NCBI GenBank assembly: GCA_900547505.1
Contig: URGY01000079.1
Coordinates: forward strand, 1 to 7,706
Length of the DNA stretch: 7,706 nt
Source: an uncultured Collinsella sp.
Lineage (GTDB): Bacteria > Actinomycetota > Coriobacteriia > Coriobacteriales > Coriobacteriaceae
Direction: 5' to 3'
A model generated the notes under the pieces. That model searched no databases. It was not told the origin of the DNA and saw only the letters and a list, made by a program, of their open reading frames with translations. Below, piece after piece: positions 1 through 6,645 of this stretch. The first letter of the stretch is position 1. Each line of letters starts with the position of its first letter. The position numbers and the translations under genes were made by a program.

Positions 1-1021
1 TGATGAAGGTGTTAACGATCTGCTTCTCGGAAAGGCCACCGATGATACCGATCAGGACAGCCATGAGGAAGAACCAGGTGGAAGCCTCGTCGAAGTACCA
101 CTGGCCAATGGGCAGGCCGGTGATCAGGGCAGACCAGCCCTGGACGACGGCGTTACCGTCGGCGTCGTAGACAGCGCCAGCGTCGAAGAAGTTGGCGACG
201 CCCTCGTTGAGGTCGGCCAGCGGAATGAAGCCGACGATCATGACGACGAAGGTGAAGGCAAAGGCGATCAGAACACCCTTCTGACGACCGGTGAGCTTGA
301 CCTCCTTGTGGACCTCGGAAGCAGCCTTGCCGTGGGCCTCTTCGGCGTCCTTGAGCTCCTGCATCGAAAGGATGGTGGAACCCTTGTCAGCCTTGACCTT
401 CTTGGCATAGTTCATCACGAAGAAGATGGACATGGCAGTGGTAACAATCCACAGGACGGCACCGAGGCCGATGATGATGGACTGGTTGACCTCAATGCCA
501 ACGCCGGTCAGAGCGTCGACGGCAGCGCCGACGGCGAACGGGTTAACCGTGGAGCCCAGGCAGCCGCAGCCAGCGCCGAGCAGGACGGTAGCGGCACCGA
601 CCATGGGGTCGAAGCCAGCGGCCATCATGGTAGCGGCGAGCAGGGCATAGAAGGGAACGGTCTCCTCGCACATACCATAGGTGGTACCACCGAGGGAGAA
701 GATGAGCATAAGGACAGGAACGAGCATAATCTCGTTGCCCTTAAGCTTCTGCACCAGAACGGCGATGCCGTTGTCCAGGGCGCCGGTCTCGGTCATCATG
801 CCGAGGAAGCCGCCCAGGATCATAACGAAGAGGCAGACGGGCAGAGCGTCAGCGAAGCCCAGAATCGGGGCGGTGCAGAAATCACTCAGGCGGGCTGCAG
901 TAACCTCGCCGCCGGACGTGCCGGAGACGATAACGGTAATCACTGCGACAATTGCCAGCAGAGCAAGAAGAATGGTGAACGATGAAGGCATACCGCGCTT
1001 TTTCTTAGCGGTCTCAGTCAT
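1..1021 (-). CDS. arcD: YfcC-family (ArcD-type) amino acid antiporter, 3' end missing
   Basis: Polytopic inner-membrane transporter of the YfcC family (COG1288). The last gene seen in an arginine deiminase operon, it most likely swaps external arginine for internal ornithine; that substrate is inferred from context. 340 codons are present and the frame stays open at the left edge, so the C-terminus is missing. A short basic N-terminus (KKKR at 6-9) is followed by a hydrophobic helix at about 15-33. Family signatures are clear: FVMILGGFLGMMTETGALD at 65-83, GGTTYGMCEETVPFY at 111-125 and GSTVNPFAVG at 156-165. A charged cytoplasmic stretch (about 200-235) precedes more membrane helices. ATG 1021 was chosen because GAAGGGGGG lies 9 nt upstream; an in-frame ATG at 1030 directly abuts that sequence. 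Streptococcal ArcD proteins are of this type. Family is very likely; the arcD name rests on the neighbours. Confidence 0.9.
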   Translation of the reverse strand, partial: MTETAKKKRGMPSSFTILLALLAIVAVITVIVSGTSGGEVTAARLSDFCTAPILGFADALPVCLFVMILGGFLGMMTETGALDNGIAVLVQKLKGNEIMLVPVLMLIFSLGGTTYGMCEETVPFYALLAATMMAAGFDPMVGAATVLLGAGCGCLGSTVNPFAVGAAVDALTGVGIEVNQSIIIGLGAVLWIVTTAMSIFFVMNYAKKVKADKGSTILSMQELKDAEEAHGKAASEVHKEVKLTGRQKGVLIAFAFTFVVMIVGFIPLADLNEGVANFFDAGAVYDADGNAVVQGWSALITGLPIGQWYFDEASTWFFLMAVLIGIIGGLSEKQIVNTFI

Positions 1022-1030
1022 AGTTCTCAT

Positions 1031-1039
1031 CCCCCCTTC
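1031..1039 (-). promoter_or_regulatory. Ribosome binding site of the antiporter gene
   Basis: The minus strand reads GAAGGGGGG here. It lies 9 nt before ATG 1021 but touches the in-frame ATG at 1030, so it favours 1021 as the real start. The run of six G is purine-rich and strong for translation initiation. Confidence 0.65.
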
Positions 1040-1060
1040 ATAAATCATTTACTGATCTCG

Positions 1061-1129
1061 CCCGAAGCGGCTCTTCCGTGCCGTGCCTGCCGCCTGGTGC
1101 GAGATATTTACCAGACAAAGCCGCTCGGG
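1061..1129 (-). other. Alternative hairpin competing with the arcB-arcD stem
   Basis: Bases 1061-1072 can pair with 1119-1129 (11 bp, one bulged base at 1065). The 1119-1129 arm overlaps the 1122-1133 arm of the preceding perfect hairpin, so the two structures exclude each other in the mRNA. The layout resembles a terminator/anti-terminator pair upstream of the antiporter start. It encloses a 46-nt loop, so it is less stable than the first hairpin. Found by eye; no folding energies were computed. Confidence 0.3.
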
Positions 1130-1153
1130 GTGTGCAGCAATACACCCCGAGCG
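1122..1153 (-). terminator. 12-bp perfect hairpin 16 nt after arcB (partial terminator or attenuator)
   Basis: Arms 1122-1133 and 1142-1153 are perfect 12-bp complements around an 8-nt loop, 9 of the 12 pairs being G-C. On the minus strand it begins 16 nt after the arcB stop. The stretch after the stem reads GCTTTGTCTGG, which is only moderately T-rich, so it is at best a leaky intrinsic terminator. It could lower expression of the antiporter relative to arcA and arcB, or protect the 3' end of an arcA-arcB message. Confidence 0.55.
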
Positions 1154-1168
1154 AGATGCTAGATGCTC

Positions 1169-2164
1169 TTACTTGAGCGTGGCGTACATGACAGCCTTGA
1201 TGGTGTGCATGCGGTTCTCAGCCTCGTCGAAGACCTTGGAAGCGGGGCTCTCGAAGACCTCGTCGGTGACCTCCTGCTCGGTGATGCCGAACTGCTCGCA
1301 CTTCTCGGCGCCAATCGTGGTGTTGGTGTCGTGGAAGCTGGGCAGGCAGTGCAGGAAGATGGCACCCGGGTTGGCCATAGCCATGACCTCGGAGGTAACA
1401 CGATACGGGGTGAGCTGAGCGATGCGCTCGGCCCAGACCTCGTCGGGCTCGCCCATGGAGACCCACACGTCGGTGTAGATAACGTCGGCACCGGTGACGC
1501 CGTCCTTGACGTCGGTGGTCAGCTTAATGGTGCAGCCGTTAGCCTCGGCGATGGGCTTGCAGGCCTCGATGACGTCGTCGGCGGGCATGCACTCCTCGGG
1601 GCCGCAGGCCACGAAGTTCATGCCGAGCTTGGAGCAGACAACCATGAGGGAGCGAGCAACGTTGTTCTTGCAGTCGCCCATGAAGACGAGGGTCTTGCCC
1701 TTGATGTCGTAGTTGAAGTTCTCCTGGACGGTCAGGATGTCGGCGAGCATCTGGGTGGGATGCCACTCGGTGGTCAGGCCGTTCCACACGGGCACGCCGG
1801 ACTTAGCAGCGAGCTCCTCGACGTCGTCCTGGGCAAAGCCACGGAACTCGATGCCGTCATACATGCGGCCGAGAACACGGGCGGTATCCTCGATGGACTC
1901 CTTCTTGCCCATCTGCGACGAACCCGGATCGAGGTAGGTGACGCCCATACCCAGATCCATGCCACCGACTTCGAAGGCGCAGCGGGTACGAGTGGAGGTC
2001 TTCTGGAAGAGCAGAACGATATTCTTGCCCTCGAGATAGCGGTGCGGAACGCCAGCGCGCTTCATATCCTTGAAGTTCTTGGAGAGCTTGAGCAGGTACT
2101 CGATCTCCTCGGTGGTGAGATCGAGAAGCTTGAGGAAGCTACGGCCGGAGAGGTTAACACCCAT
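1169..2164 (-). CDS. arcB: Ornithine carbamoyltransferase, catabolic type
   Basis: Cytoplasmic enzyme linking citrulline and phosphate with ornithine and carbamoyl phosphate; in an arginine deiminase operon it would run toward carbamoyl phosphate. The 331-residue protein has the normal family length. The carbamoyl-phosphate loop STRTR is at 57-61, HPTQ at 135-138, the ornithine region [10 protein letters not shown] at 163-172, DVWVSMG at 232-238 (Asp232, Ser236), the catalytic HCLP at 272-275 (Cys273) and Arg318 near the C-terminus. All key residues are present. AAAGGA lies 8 nt before ATG 2164. arcA is 106 nt upstream, with hairpins between. An anabolic argF role cannot be excluded from sequence alone, since the two forms share these motifs; the catabolic reading comes from position between arcA and the antiporter. 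Confidence 0.95.
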   Translation of the reverse strand: MGVNLSGRSFLKLLDLTTEEIEYLLKLSKNFKDMKRAGVPHRYLEGKNIVLLFQKTSTRTRCAFEVGGMDLGMGVTYLDPGSSQMGKKESIEDTARVLGRMYDGIEFRGFAQDDVEELAAKSGVPVWNGLTTEWHPTQMLADILTVQENFNYDIKGKTLVFMGDCKNNVARSLMVVCSKLGMNFVACGPEECMPADDVIEACKPIAEANGCTIKLTTDVKDGVTGADVIYTDVWVSMGEPDEVWAERIAQLTPYRVTSEVMAMANPGAIFLHCLPSFHDTNTTIGAEKCEQFGITEQEVTDEVFESPASKVFDEAENRMHTIKAVMYATLK

Positions 2165-2209
2165 GGTTTGATTCCTTTCGAAGAAATGAATTACGTAAGT
2201 ATTAGTGTT

Positions 2210-2224
2210 GCCCGTTTAACGGGC
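2210..2224 (-). other. Short GC hairpin in the arcA-arcB spacer
   Basis: GCCCGTTTAACGGGC is self-complementary over both 7-nt arms; a realistic fold is five G/C pairs with a five-base loop. On the minus strand it follows the larger hairpin at 2229-2257 and lies about 45 nt before the arcB start. No T-run follows, so it does not look like a terminator. It may add to mRNA stability or processing between the two genes. Confidence 0.4.
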
Positions 2225-2228
2225 GAAG

Positions 2229-2257
2229 CCGGTGCGGTTGTAGGGGGACCGCACCGG
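2229..2257 (-). other. 10-bp perfect intercistronic hairpin after arcA
   Basis: Arms 2229-2238 and 2248-2257 are perfect complements (CCGGTGCGGT and ACCGCACCGG) around a 9-nt loop. On the minus strand it begins 13 nt after the arcA stop. No T-tract follows (the next bases are CTTCGCCC), so full termination is unlikely. Intercistronic stems of this kind often stabilise the upstream part of an operon message, which would fit high arcA expression; that role is inferred. Confidence 0.5.
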
Positions 2258-2270
2258 AAACGGAAAGACC

Positions 2271-3512
2271 TTAGAGGTCCTCGCGCCAGAAGGGCATGCT
2301 CATGCAGCGCGGGCCGCCGCGGCCGCGGGAGAGCTCGGCGGAGGGCACGACGAGAAGGTCCAGGCCCTCCTTGTACAGCACGTCGTTGGTGACGGTGTTG
2401 CGGGCGTAGACGCAGATCTTGCCGGGCTCGACGCACAGGGTGTTGGAGCCGTCGTTCCACTGCTCGCGGGAGGCCGCGATCGGGTCGCCGCCGCCGCAGG
2501 GGATCAGCTTGACCTGGTCGACGCCGGTGGCGTCCTCCAGGACGTGCTCGAGGGTGTCCTCGATCAGGCGGATGTTCACGTCGCCCGGGTTCTTGCCGGC
2601 GGTCAGCTCGTAGACGCGCAGGGTGCCCATGATGGCGGGGTGGATCGTGAACTTATCGACGTCGATCTGGGTGAAGACCGTGTCGAGGTGCATGAAGGCG
2701 CGCGAGACCGGGATGTCGAAGGCCAGGATGCGCTCGACCTTGGAGTCGGAGTTCCAGAAGATGTTCTGGGCCATGACGTCGATCGCGGCGGCCTGGGTGC
2801 GCTGGGAGATGCCGACGGCGAGGGTCTTCTCGTTGATGTTCAGCACGTCGCCGCCCTCGGTGTGGAACTGGCAGTCGCGGCGGAAGTACAGCGAGACGTC
2901 CTTGTAGTCGGGGTGGTACTTGAAGACGTACTTGCCGTACAGGGTCTCGCGGTTGCGGGTGACCGAGTACATGCGGTTGAGGTTGACGCCCTCGCCGACG
3001 ACCGCGAACGGGTCGCGGGTGAAGTAGAGGTTGGGCATCGGGTCGATGATCAGGTCGGACTCGGACTCGGAGTTGACCAGGGAGTCGAGGGTCGTGGACG
3101 CCGTGAGGGGCATGTCGATCTCGGACTTGGTCATGCCGGCCATGGTCTTCTTGACGAACTCGAGGTTGTCCTCGATGGAGTCCAGCTTCTCGCGGACGAT
3201 CTGCGGCATGTGCTGGCCGCGGATGCCGGCCTCGGCGATGTACTGGTCGGTGAACTCGGCGCGGGCGCCGGGGACCTGGTCGAACACCTCGGCGACGAGG
3301 TTCTCGAGATAGAGGACCTCCACGCCCTGGTCCCTCAGGATCTGGGCGAAGGTGTCGTGCTCCTGCTGCGCGACCTCCAGGAACGGGACGTCGTCGAACA
3401 GGAGTCGCTCGAGCTCGTCGGGCGGCAGGTTGAGGAGCTCGTCGCCGGGACGGTGCAGGCAGACCTTCCTGAGCTTGCCGATCTCGGAAGGCACGTGCAG
3501 ACCTTTCGTCAT
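2271..3512 (-). CDS. arcA: Arginine deiminase
   Basis: Cytoplasmic enzyme hydrolysing L-arginine to citrulline and ammonia, the first step of the fermentative ADI pathway, which yields ATP and raises pH. The 413 residues match the family length of about 405-415. The N-terminal signature runs from EIGKL (10-14) into HRPGDELLNL (20-29). Substrate residues include PNLYFTRDPF at 160-169 (Asp167), the catalytic triad candidates Glu219 (HTEGGD), His275 and Asp277 (MHLD), and the nucleophile Cys403 in RGRGGPRCMSMP at 396-407. No key residue is missing. Upstream of ATG 3512 there are two purine tracts, AAAGG about 9 nt away and AGGAGG only 2 nt away; the first has the better spacing. It is the first gene of the operon, and the AT-rich region above it carries putative ArgR sites. 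Confidence 0.98.
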   Translation of the reverse strand: MTKGLHVPSEIGKLRKVCLHRPGDELLNLPPDELERLLFDDVPFLEVAQQEHDTFAQILRDQGVEVLYLENLVAEVFDQVPGARAEFTDQYIAEAGIRGQHMPQIVREKLDSIEDNLEFVKKTMAGMTKSEIDMPLTASTTLDSLVNSESESDLIIDPMPNLYFTRDPFAVVGEGVNLNRMYSVTRNRETLYGKYVFKYHPDYKDVSLYFRRDCQFHTEGGDVLNINEKTLAVGISQRTQAAAIDVMAQNIFWNSDSKVERILAFDIPVSRAFMHLDTVFTQIDVDKFTIHPAIMGTLRVYELTAGKNPGDVNIRLIEDTLEHVLEDATGVDQVKLIPCGGGDPIAASREQWNDGSNTLCVEPGKICVYARNTVTNDVLYKEGLDLLVVPSAELSRGRGGPRCMSMPFWREDL

Positions 3513-3594
3513 GGCCTCCTACCTTTCTTTCGGGCCTTACTGGCCGAATGTATCAGCGCCCCTCCGTATGGGACACTGCTTGCTGACAGCTCTA

Positions 3595-3600
3595 GTTATA
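3595..3600 (-). promoter_or_regulatory. Candidate proximal arcA -10 element
   Basis: The minus strand reads TATAAC (5 of 6 to the -10 consensus). It would give a leader of about 75 nt before arcA. No good -35 stands at 16-18 nt; the nearest similar hexamer, TTGCAG, is only 12 nt upstream. A promoter here would therefore probably need an activator, and the dyad at 3649-3669 is suitably placed. Confidence 0.3.
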
Positions 3601-3648
3601 TCCAAAAACCACCTGCAATTCCACCTCGCCCCCGAACGGTCAGCAAAG

Positions 3649-3669
3649 TGCGATGAACGGTATATCGCA
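3649..3669. promoter_or_regulatory. Dyad TGCGAT-N9-ATCGCA, possible operator
   Basis: Perfect 6-bp inverted arms (3649-3654 and 3664-3669) flank a 9-nt centre at 3659. The 21-bp span fits a dimeric helix-turn-helix regulator. The centre is about 70 nt upstream of the start implied by the candidate arcA -10 at 3595-3600, a usual place for an activator. The regulator is unknown; the sequence is not the FNR/ArcR consensus. Confidence 0.35.
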
Positions 3670-3803
3670 TATGATTCCCCCATGATGCACTTCGGTTCTC
3701 TAAAGCAGGTTTTCAAAGGTAAATGTTCTTTTTTCTAAGGAATTAAGCTAGATTGCACAAATATTTTCATGTTTAGGAATTGCATAGCTAAAACGGTTTT
3801 CTG

Positions 3804-3832
3804 CATATATATGTCGTTTGTCCATGATTCAA
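3804..3832 (-). promoter_or_regulatory. Candidate distal arcA promoter
   Basis: On the minus strand TTGAAT (3832-3827) and TATATG (3809-3804) are separated by 17 nt; each matches its sigma-70 consensus at four of six positions. The leader would be about 285 nt. The -35 hexamer contains one of the three periodic TGAAT half-sites, which would let an arginine regulator act directly on this promoter. Confidence 0.35.
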
Positions 3833-3875
3833 TTTGGATTCGATTATATTCAGCTCGCAATCATTCTTATTCATA
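3816..3875 (-). promoter_or_regulatory. Putative tandem ArgR/AhrC boxes (three TGAAT half-sites, 21-bp period)
   Basis: ATTCA on the plus strand (TGAAT on the minus) occurs at 3827-3831, 3848-3852 and 3869-3873, exactly 21 bp apart. Read as 18-bp boxes they leave 3-bp gaps, the arrangement known for tandem ARG boxes. The box at 3875-3858 reads TATGAATAAGAATGATTG and agrees with the Bacillus-type ARG box at about 13 of 18 positions; the middle box agrees at about 10, the third less. The second half of each palindrome is poor, which is the main weakness. Confidence 0.45.
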
Positions 3876-4006
3876 CATCCTCACCAGTTGAGTATGGATA
3901 TAGATTGTTTCCAAACGAGTTGGACAGTTAGTTGCATGCCTTGGCAGCGTAAGAAGTAGGTAAAGATACCGTTCACGCGATACGTCCGTGCCAGCGGTCG
4001 ACTAAA

Positions 4007-4034
4007 TTGAGACAATAGTGAAAAGTGTTAGGCT
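4007..4034 (+). promoter_or_regulatory. Candidate ppk promoter
   Basis: TTGAGA (4007-4012) and TAGGCT (4029-4034) are 16 nt apart. A TG one base before the -10 (4026-4027) makes it an extended -10 type. The transcript would start near 4041, leaving a leader of about 30 nt. The -10 matches only three of six positions, so the call is tentative. Confidence 0.35.
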
Positions 4035-4069
4035 ACCGTCCTCTGTGGGGACTGAACGGACAGATGCAT

Positions 4070-6643
4070 ATGCCGAGCAAAATCGAAAAGAAGCAAGCCG
4101 CCGCAAAGCTGCGCAAACCGCCGCGCGACTTCTCGTACACGCAAAACCGAGAGCTTAGCTGGCTGCGCTTTGACAACCGCGTGCTTGACGAAGCCTTCGA
4201 TGAGACCGTTCCGCTGTTCGAGCGTCTAAAGTTCGTGTCGATTTTCGAGTCCAACCTCGACGAGTTTCTCATGGTGCGCGTGGGCGGCCTGTCCGATCTG
4301 GCAGAGCTCAAAAAACAACCTGTCGACAACAAGAGCAATATGACCGCCTCCGAACAGGTCGATGCTGTCATGGCCGAAATGCCCGGGCTCCTTACCCGTT
4401 GGGAGTCCATCTTTAAGAGCATCGAGGGCAAGCTCGACACCTTGGGCGTTCACCGCGCCCGCATCGATTCGCTTACGCCCGAGGAGCGCACCTTTGTAAC
4501 CCGCTACTTCCAGGCCTACGTGTCGCCGGTCATCTCGCCGCTGGTCATCGATCCTCGCCACCCCTTCCCCAACCTGCGCAATGGCGCGCTCTATCTGGCC
4601 TGTGGTCTGGACGGCGCCACCGACGAGGAGAGCCTGCTGGGCCTTATCGAGATTCCCGCCTCGATGAACCGCGTGGTCGAGATCCCCGCGCCCACCGGCA
4701 CCTACTCCTACATCTTGCTCGAGGACGTCATCCTCGCCTGCCTGGACAGCTGCTTTGGCTCCTATAAGCCGCTGGATCGTGCGCTGATCCGCGTCACCCG
4801 CAACGCCGACATCGATCCGGACGGCGAGGGCGTCGAAGAGGAAGAGGACTACCGCCAGCACATGAAGCGCATCCTCAAGAAGCGCCTGCGTCTGCAGCCG
4901 GTAGTGCTCGCGGTCTCGGGGTCGCTCGAGAAGGCAACGCTCAAGACCATCCGCAAGGCGCTCGAGCTTTCGCGCCGCTCTGTCTTTACCTGCGATATCC
5001 CGCTCGACCTGGGCTACGTCTTTGGCATTGAGGGCAAGATTCCCGAACACCTGCGCAACGAGCTGCTCTTTACGCCGTTTAGGCCGCAGCCCAATCCCAC
5101 CATCGACATGACCCGCTCCATCCGCGAGCAGGTGCTGCAGCACGACAAGCTGCTCTTTTATCCCTACGAGGCCATGAACCCCTTCCTGGATCTGGTGCAC
5201 GAGGCCGCCTACGACCCCGAGTGCATCTCGCTGCGCATCACGCTCTACCGCGTGGCCAAGCAGAGCCGCCTGTGCGAGTCGCTGATCGATGCTGCCGAGA
5301 ACGGCAAAGAGGTCACGGTGCTCATGGAACTTCGTGCCCGCTTTGACGAGCAGAACAACATCGAGTGGGCCGAGCGTCTGGAAGAGGCAGGCTGCACCGT
5401 CATCTATGGTTCCGAGGGCTTTAAATGCCACTCAAAGATCTGCCAGCTCACCTATCGCGAGGGCATGGCGCTAACGCGCCTCACGCTTTTGGGCACCGGC
5501 AACTTTAACGAGAAGACGGCCAAACTCTACAGCGACTTTATGCTCATGACAGCCCATCCCGGCATCGGCGAGGACGCCAACCTGTTCTTCCGCAATCTGT
5601 CGCTGGGCAACCTGCGCGGCGACTACCGCTTCCTGGGTGTGGCGCCCGTCGGACTGAAACCGCTCATCATGCGCGGGCTTGACCGCGAGATTCAGCGCGC
5701 CCTTGCCGGCGAGCCCGCCCGCGTATTCTTTAAGCTCAACTCGCTGACCGACCGCGAGGTTATCGACAAGATCGCCGAGGCATCGTGTGCAGGAGTCCGC
5801 GTAGACATGATCATCCGCGGCATCTCGTGCCTCAAGCCCGGTATTCCGGGCAAGACCGAGAACGTGCATGTCCGCTCCATCGTCGGACGCTTTTTGGAGC
5901 ACGCGCGCGTCTATGCTTTCGGCGTGGACTCGGACATGATTTACCTGAGCTCGGCAGACATGATGACGCGCAACACCGAGCACCGCGTGGAGATCGCCTT
6001 CCCCGTGCTCGACCCCACCTGCCGCGCCCTGGTGCACGAGTACATGGGCATGCAGCTGCGCGACAACGTGAAGGCACGCAGTCTGACGAGTGACGGCACC
6101 TGGGTTCCCGTGGAGCGCAAAGAGGGCGAGAGGCCCTTCAACTCGCAGGAAGCTCTGCTGGAGCGTGCCTATCGCAACGCCGAGGCCGCCGCGCAGCAGC
6201 GCGCACAGGAGAAGGAACGTGTGGCCGAGGAGGCCATTCAGGCCGAGGTTGAACACGGGGCAGCTGCCAAACCGGAAGCGGTTGCAGCTCCCCCGGTGAA
6301 TGAGCCCGAGGCTGCCGCAGAGCCCGCCGTGGAGAAAGCGCCCGAGCCCGCTACTGCGACTCCGGAGCCCGCCGCCGAGGCAAAGCCCGCCCCTGCTCCT
6401 GAGCCGCAGCCGGCCACACCCAAGGTCCAAGAGGTCCAGGCGACCGTCATTGAGCCCGAGCCCGCACCTGCACCTCAGCCCGAGCCGCAGGTCACCAAGC
6501 CCGCACCCGAGACGAGCGCCCGTCGCGATAAGCCCGCCGGCAAGACCAAGGCCATCGAGCGCCATCGCCCCGGTCGCGTGCGCATGGGCCTGGGTCTGAT
6601 CGGCCTGGGTCTTAAGACGCTCATTACCGGCAAGACGAAATAG
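4070..6643 (+). CDS. ppk: Polyphosphate kinase 1 with extended C-terminal tail
   Basis: Makes inorganic polyphosphate from the gamma-phosphate of ATP, reversibly. Numbered from ATG 4070 (857 residues): the N-terminal domain starts near NRELSWLRF (26-34) and FESNLDEF (59-66); the catalytic domains carry Arg394 (TLYRVAKQS), Arg424 (ELRARFDE), the phosphorylated His454 (FKCHSK), GTGNFNEKTAKLYSD (475-489), His611 (FLEHARVY) and SSADMMTRN (627-635). Each aligns with E. coli PPK R375, R405, H435 and H592 at a constant offset of 19. The enzyme core ends near 685. Beyond it lie a charged helix (about 696-735), a Pro/Ala/Glu-rich linker (about 736-815) and a basic Gly/Leu end, making it about 150 residues longer than usual. 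Start: ACGGA lies 9 nt before ATG 4070; in-frame ATG 4064 and GTG 4025 are alternatives. Transcribed divergently from arcA and followed by its own terminator. Confidence 0.96.
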   Translation: MPSKIEKKQAAAKLRKPPRDFSYTQNRELSWLRFDNRVLDEAFDETVPLFERLKFVSIFESNLDEFLMVRVGGLSDLAELKKQPVDNKSNMTASEQVDAVMAEMPGLLTRWESIFKSIEGKLDTLGVHRARIDSLTPEERTFVTRYFQAYVSPVISPLVIDPRHPFPNLRNGALYLACGLDGATDEESLLGLIEIPASMNRVVEIPAPTGTYSYILLEDVILACLDSCFGSYKPLDRALIRVTRNADIDPDGEGVEEEEDYRQHMKRILKKRLRLQPVVLAVSGSLEKATLKTIRKALELSRRSVFTCDIPLDLGYVFGIEGKIPEHLRNELLFTPFRPQPNPTIDMTRSIREQVLQHDKLLFYPYEAMNPFLDLVHEAAYDPECISLRITLYRVAKQSRLCESLIDAAENGKEVTVLMELRARFDEQNNIEWAERLEEAGCTVIYGSEGFKCHSKICQLTYREGMALTRLTLLGTGNFNEKTAKLYSDFMLMTAHPGIGEDANLFFRNLSLGNLRGDYRFLGVAPVGLKPLIMRGLDREIQRALAGEPARVFFKLNSLTDREVIDKIAEASCAGVRVDMIIRGISCLKPGIPGKTENVHVRSIVGRFLEHARVYAFGVDSDMIYLSSADMMTRNTEHRVEIAFPVLDPTCRALVHEYMGMQLRDNVKARSLTSDGTWVPVERKEGERPFNSQEALLERAYRNAEAAAQQRAQEKERVAEEAIQAEVEHGAAAKPEAVAAPPVNEPEAAAEPAVEKAPEPATATPEPAAEAKPAPAPEPQPATPKVQEVQATVIEPEPAPAPQPEPQVTKPAPETSARRDKPAGKTKAIERHRPGRVRMGLGLIGLGLKTLITGKTK

Positions 6644-6645
6644 TC

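Larger units (their letters stand above)
3513..4069. promoter_or_regulatory. AT-rich divergent control region between arcA and ppk
   Basis: No gene is supported in these 557 bases; short open frames here lack ribosome sites and family resemblance. GC falls to about 25-38% over 3721-3900 by line counts, against about 60% in the flanking genes, as expected for a regulatory region serving two divergent transcripts. Candidate promoters and binding sites are listed separately. No riboswitch or known small RNA was recognised, although the long leader possible for arcA (up to about 285 nt) leaves room for one. Confidence 0.75.

Noticed and set aside
308..985. Open frame of 225 codons on the plus strand near the left edge
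   Set aside because: Antisense to the YfcC-type antiporter, whose signatures are clear on the minus strand; its Gly/Asp/His-rich product has no recognisable domain.
1163..2392. Open frame of 409 codons on the plus strand opposite arcB
   Set aside because: Antisense to ornithine carbamoyltransferase with all its motifs; no family resemblance.
2271..3512. arcA looks more GC-rich than arcB, hinting at separate origin
   Set aside because: Sampled lines gave roughly 55-75% for arcA and 55-67% for arcB, with overlapping ranges. This is too small a difference by hand count to claim transfer.
2544..3656. Open frame of 370 codons on the plus strand opposite arcA
   Set aside because: The translation is almost all Val, Asp, Glu, Gly and Leu, the typical antisense image of a GC-rich gene; arcA on the other strand has every catalytic residue.
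3736..3790. Imperfect repeat of AGGAATT ... AGCTA (3738 and 3775)
   Set aside because: Only the 7-mer and 5-mer match, at different internal spacing, in an AT-rich stretch where such matches are expected by chance.
3780..3811. TTGCAT ... TATATA on the plus strand as a second ppk promoter
   Set aside because: The spacer is about 20 nt, too long, and the start would be some 250 nt before the gene.
3966..3975. GTTCAC resembling an actinobacterial PhoP (PHO box) unit upstream of ppk
   Set aside because: Only one unit is present; PHO boxes need direct repeats at about 11-bp spacing, and no second unit follows.
4226..5431. Open frame of 401 codons on the minus strand inside ppk
   Set aside because: Antisense shadow of the conserved PPK core; composition shows no domain and it has no promoter or ribosome site.
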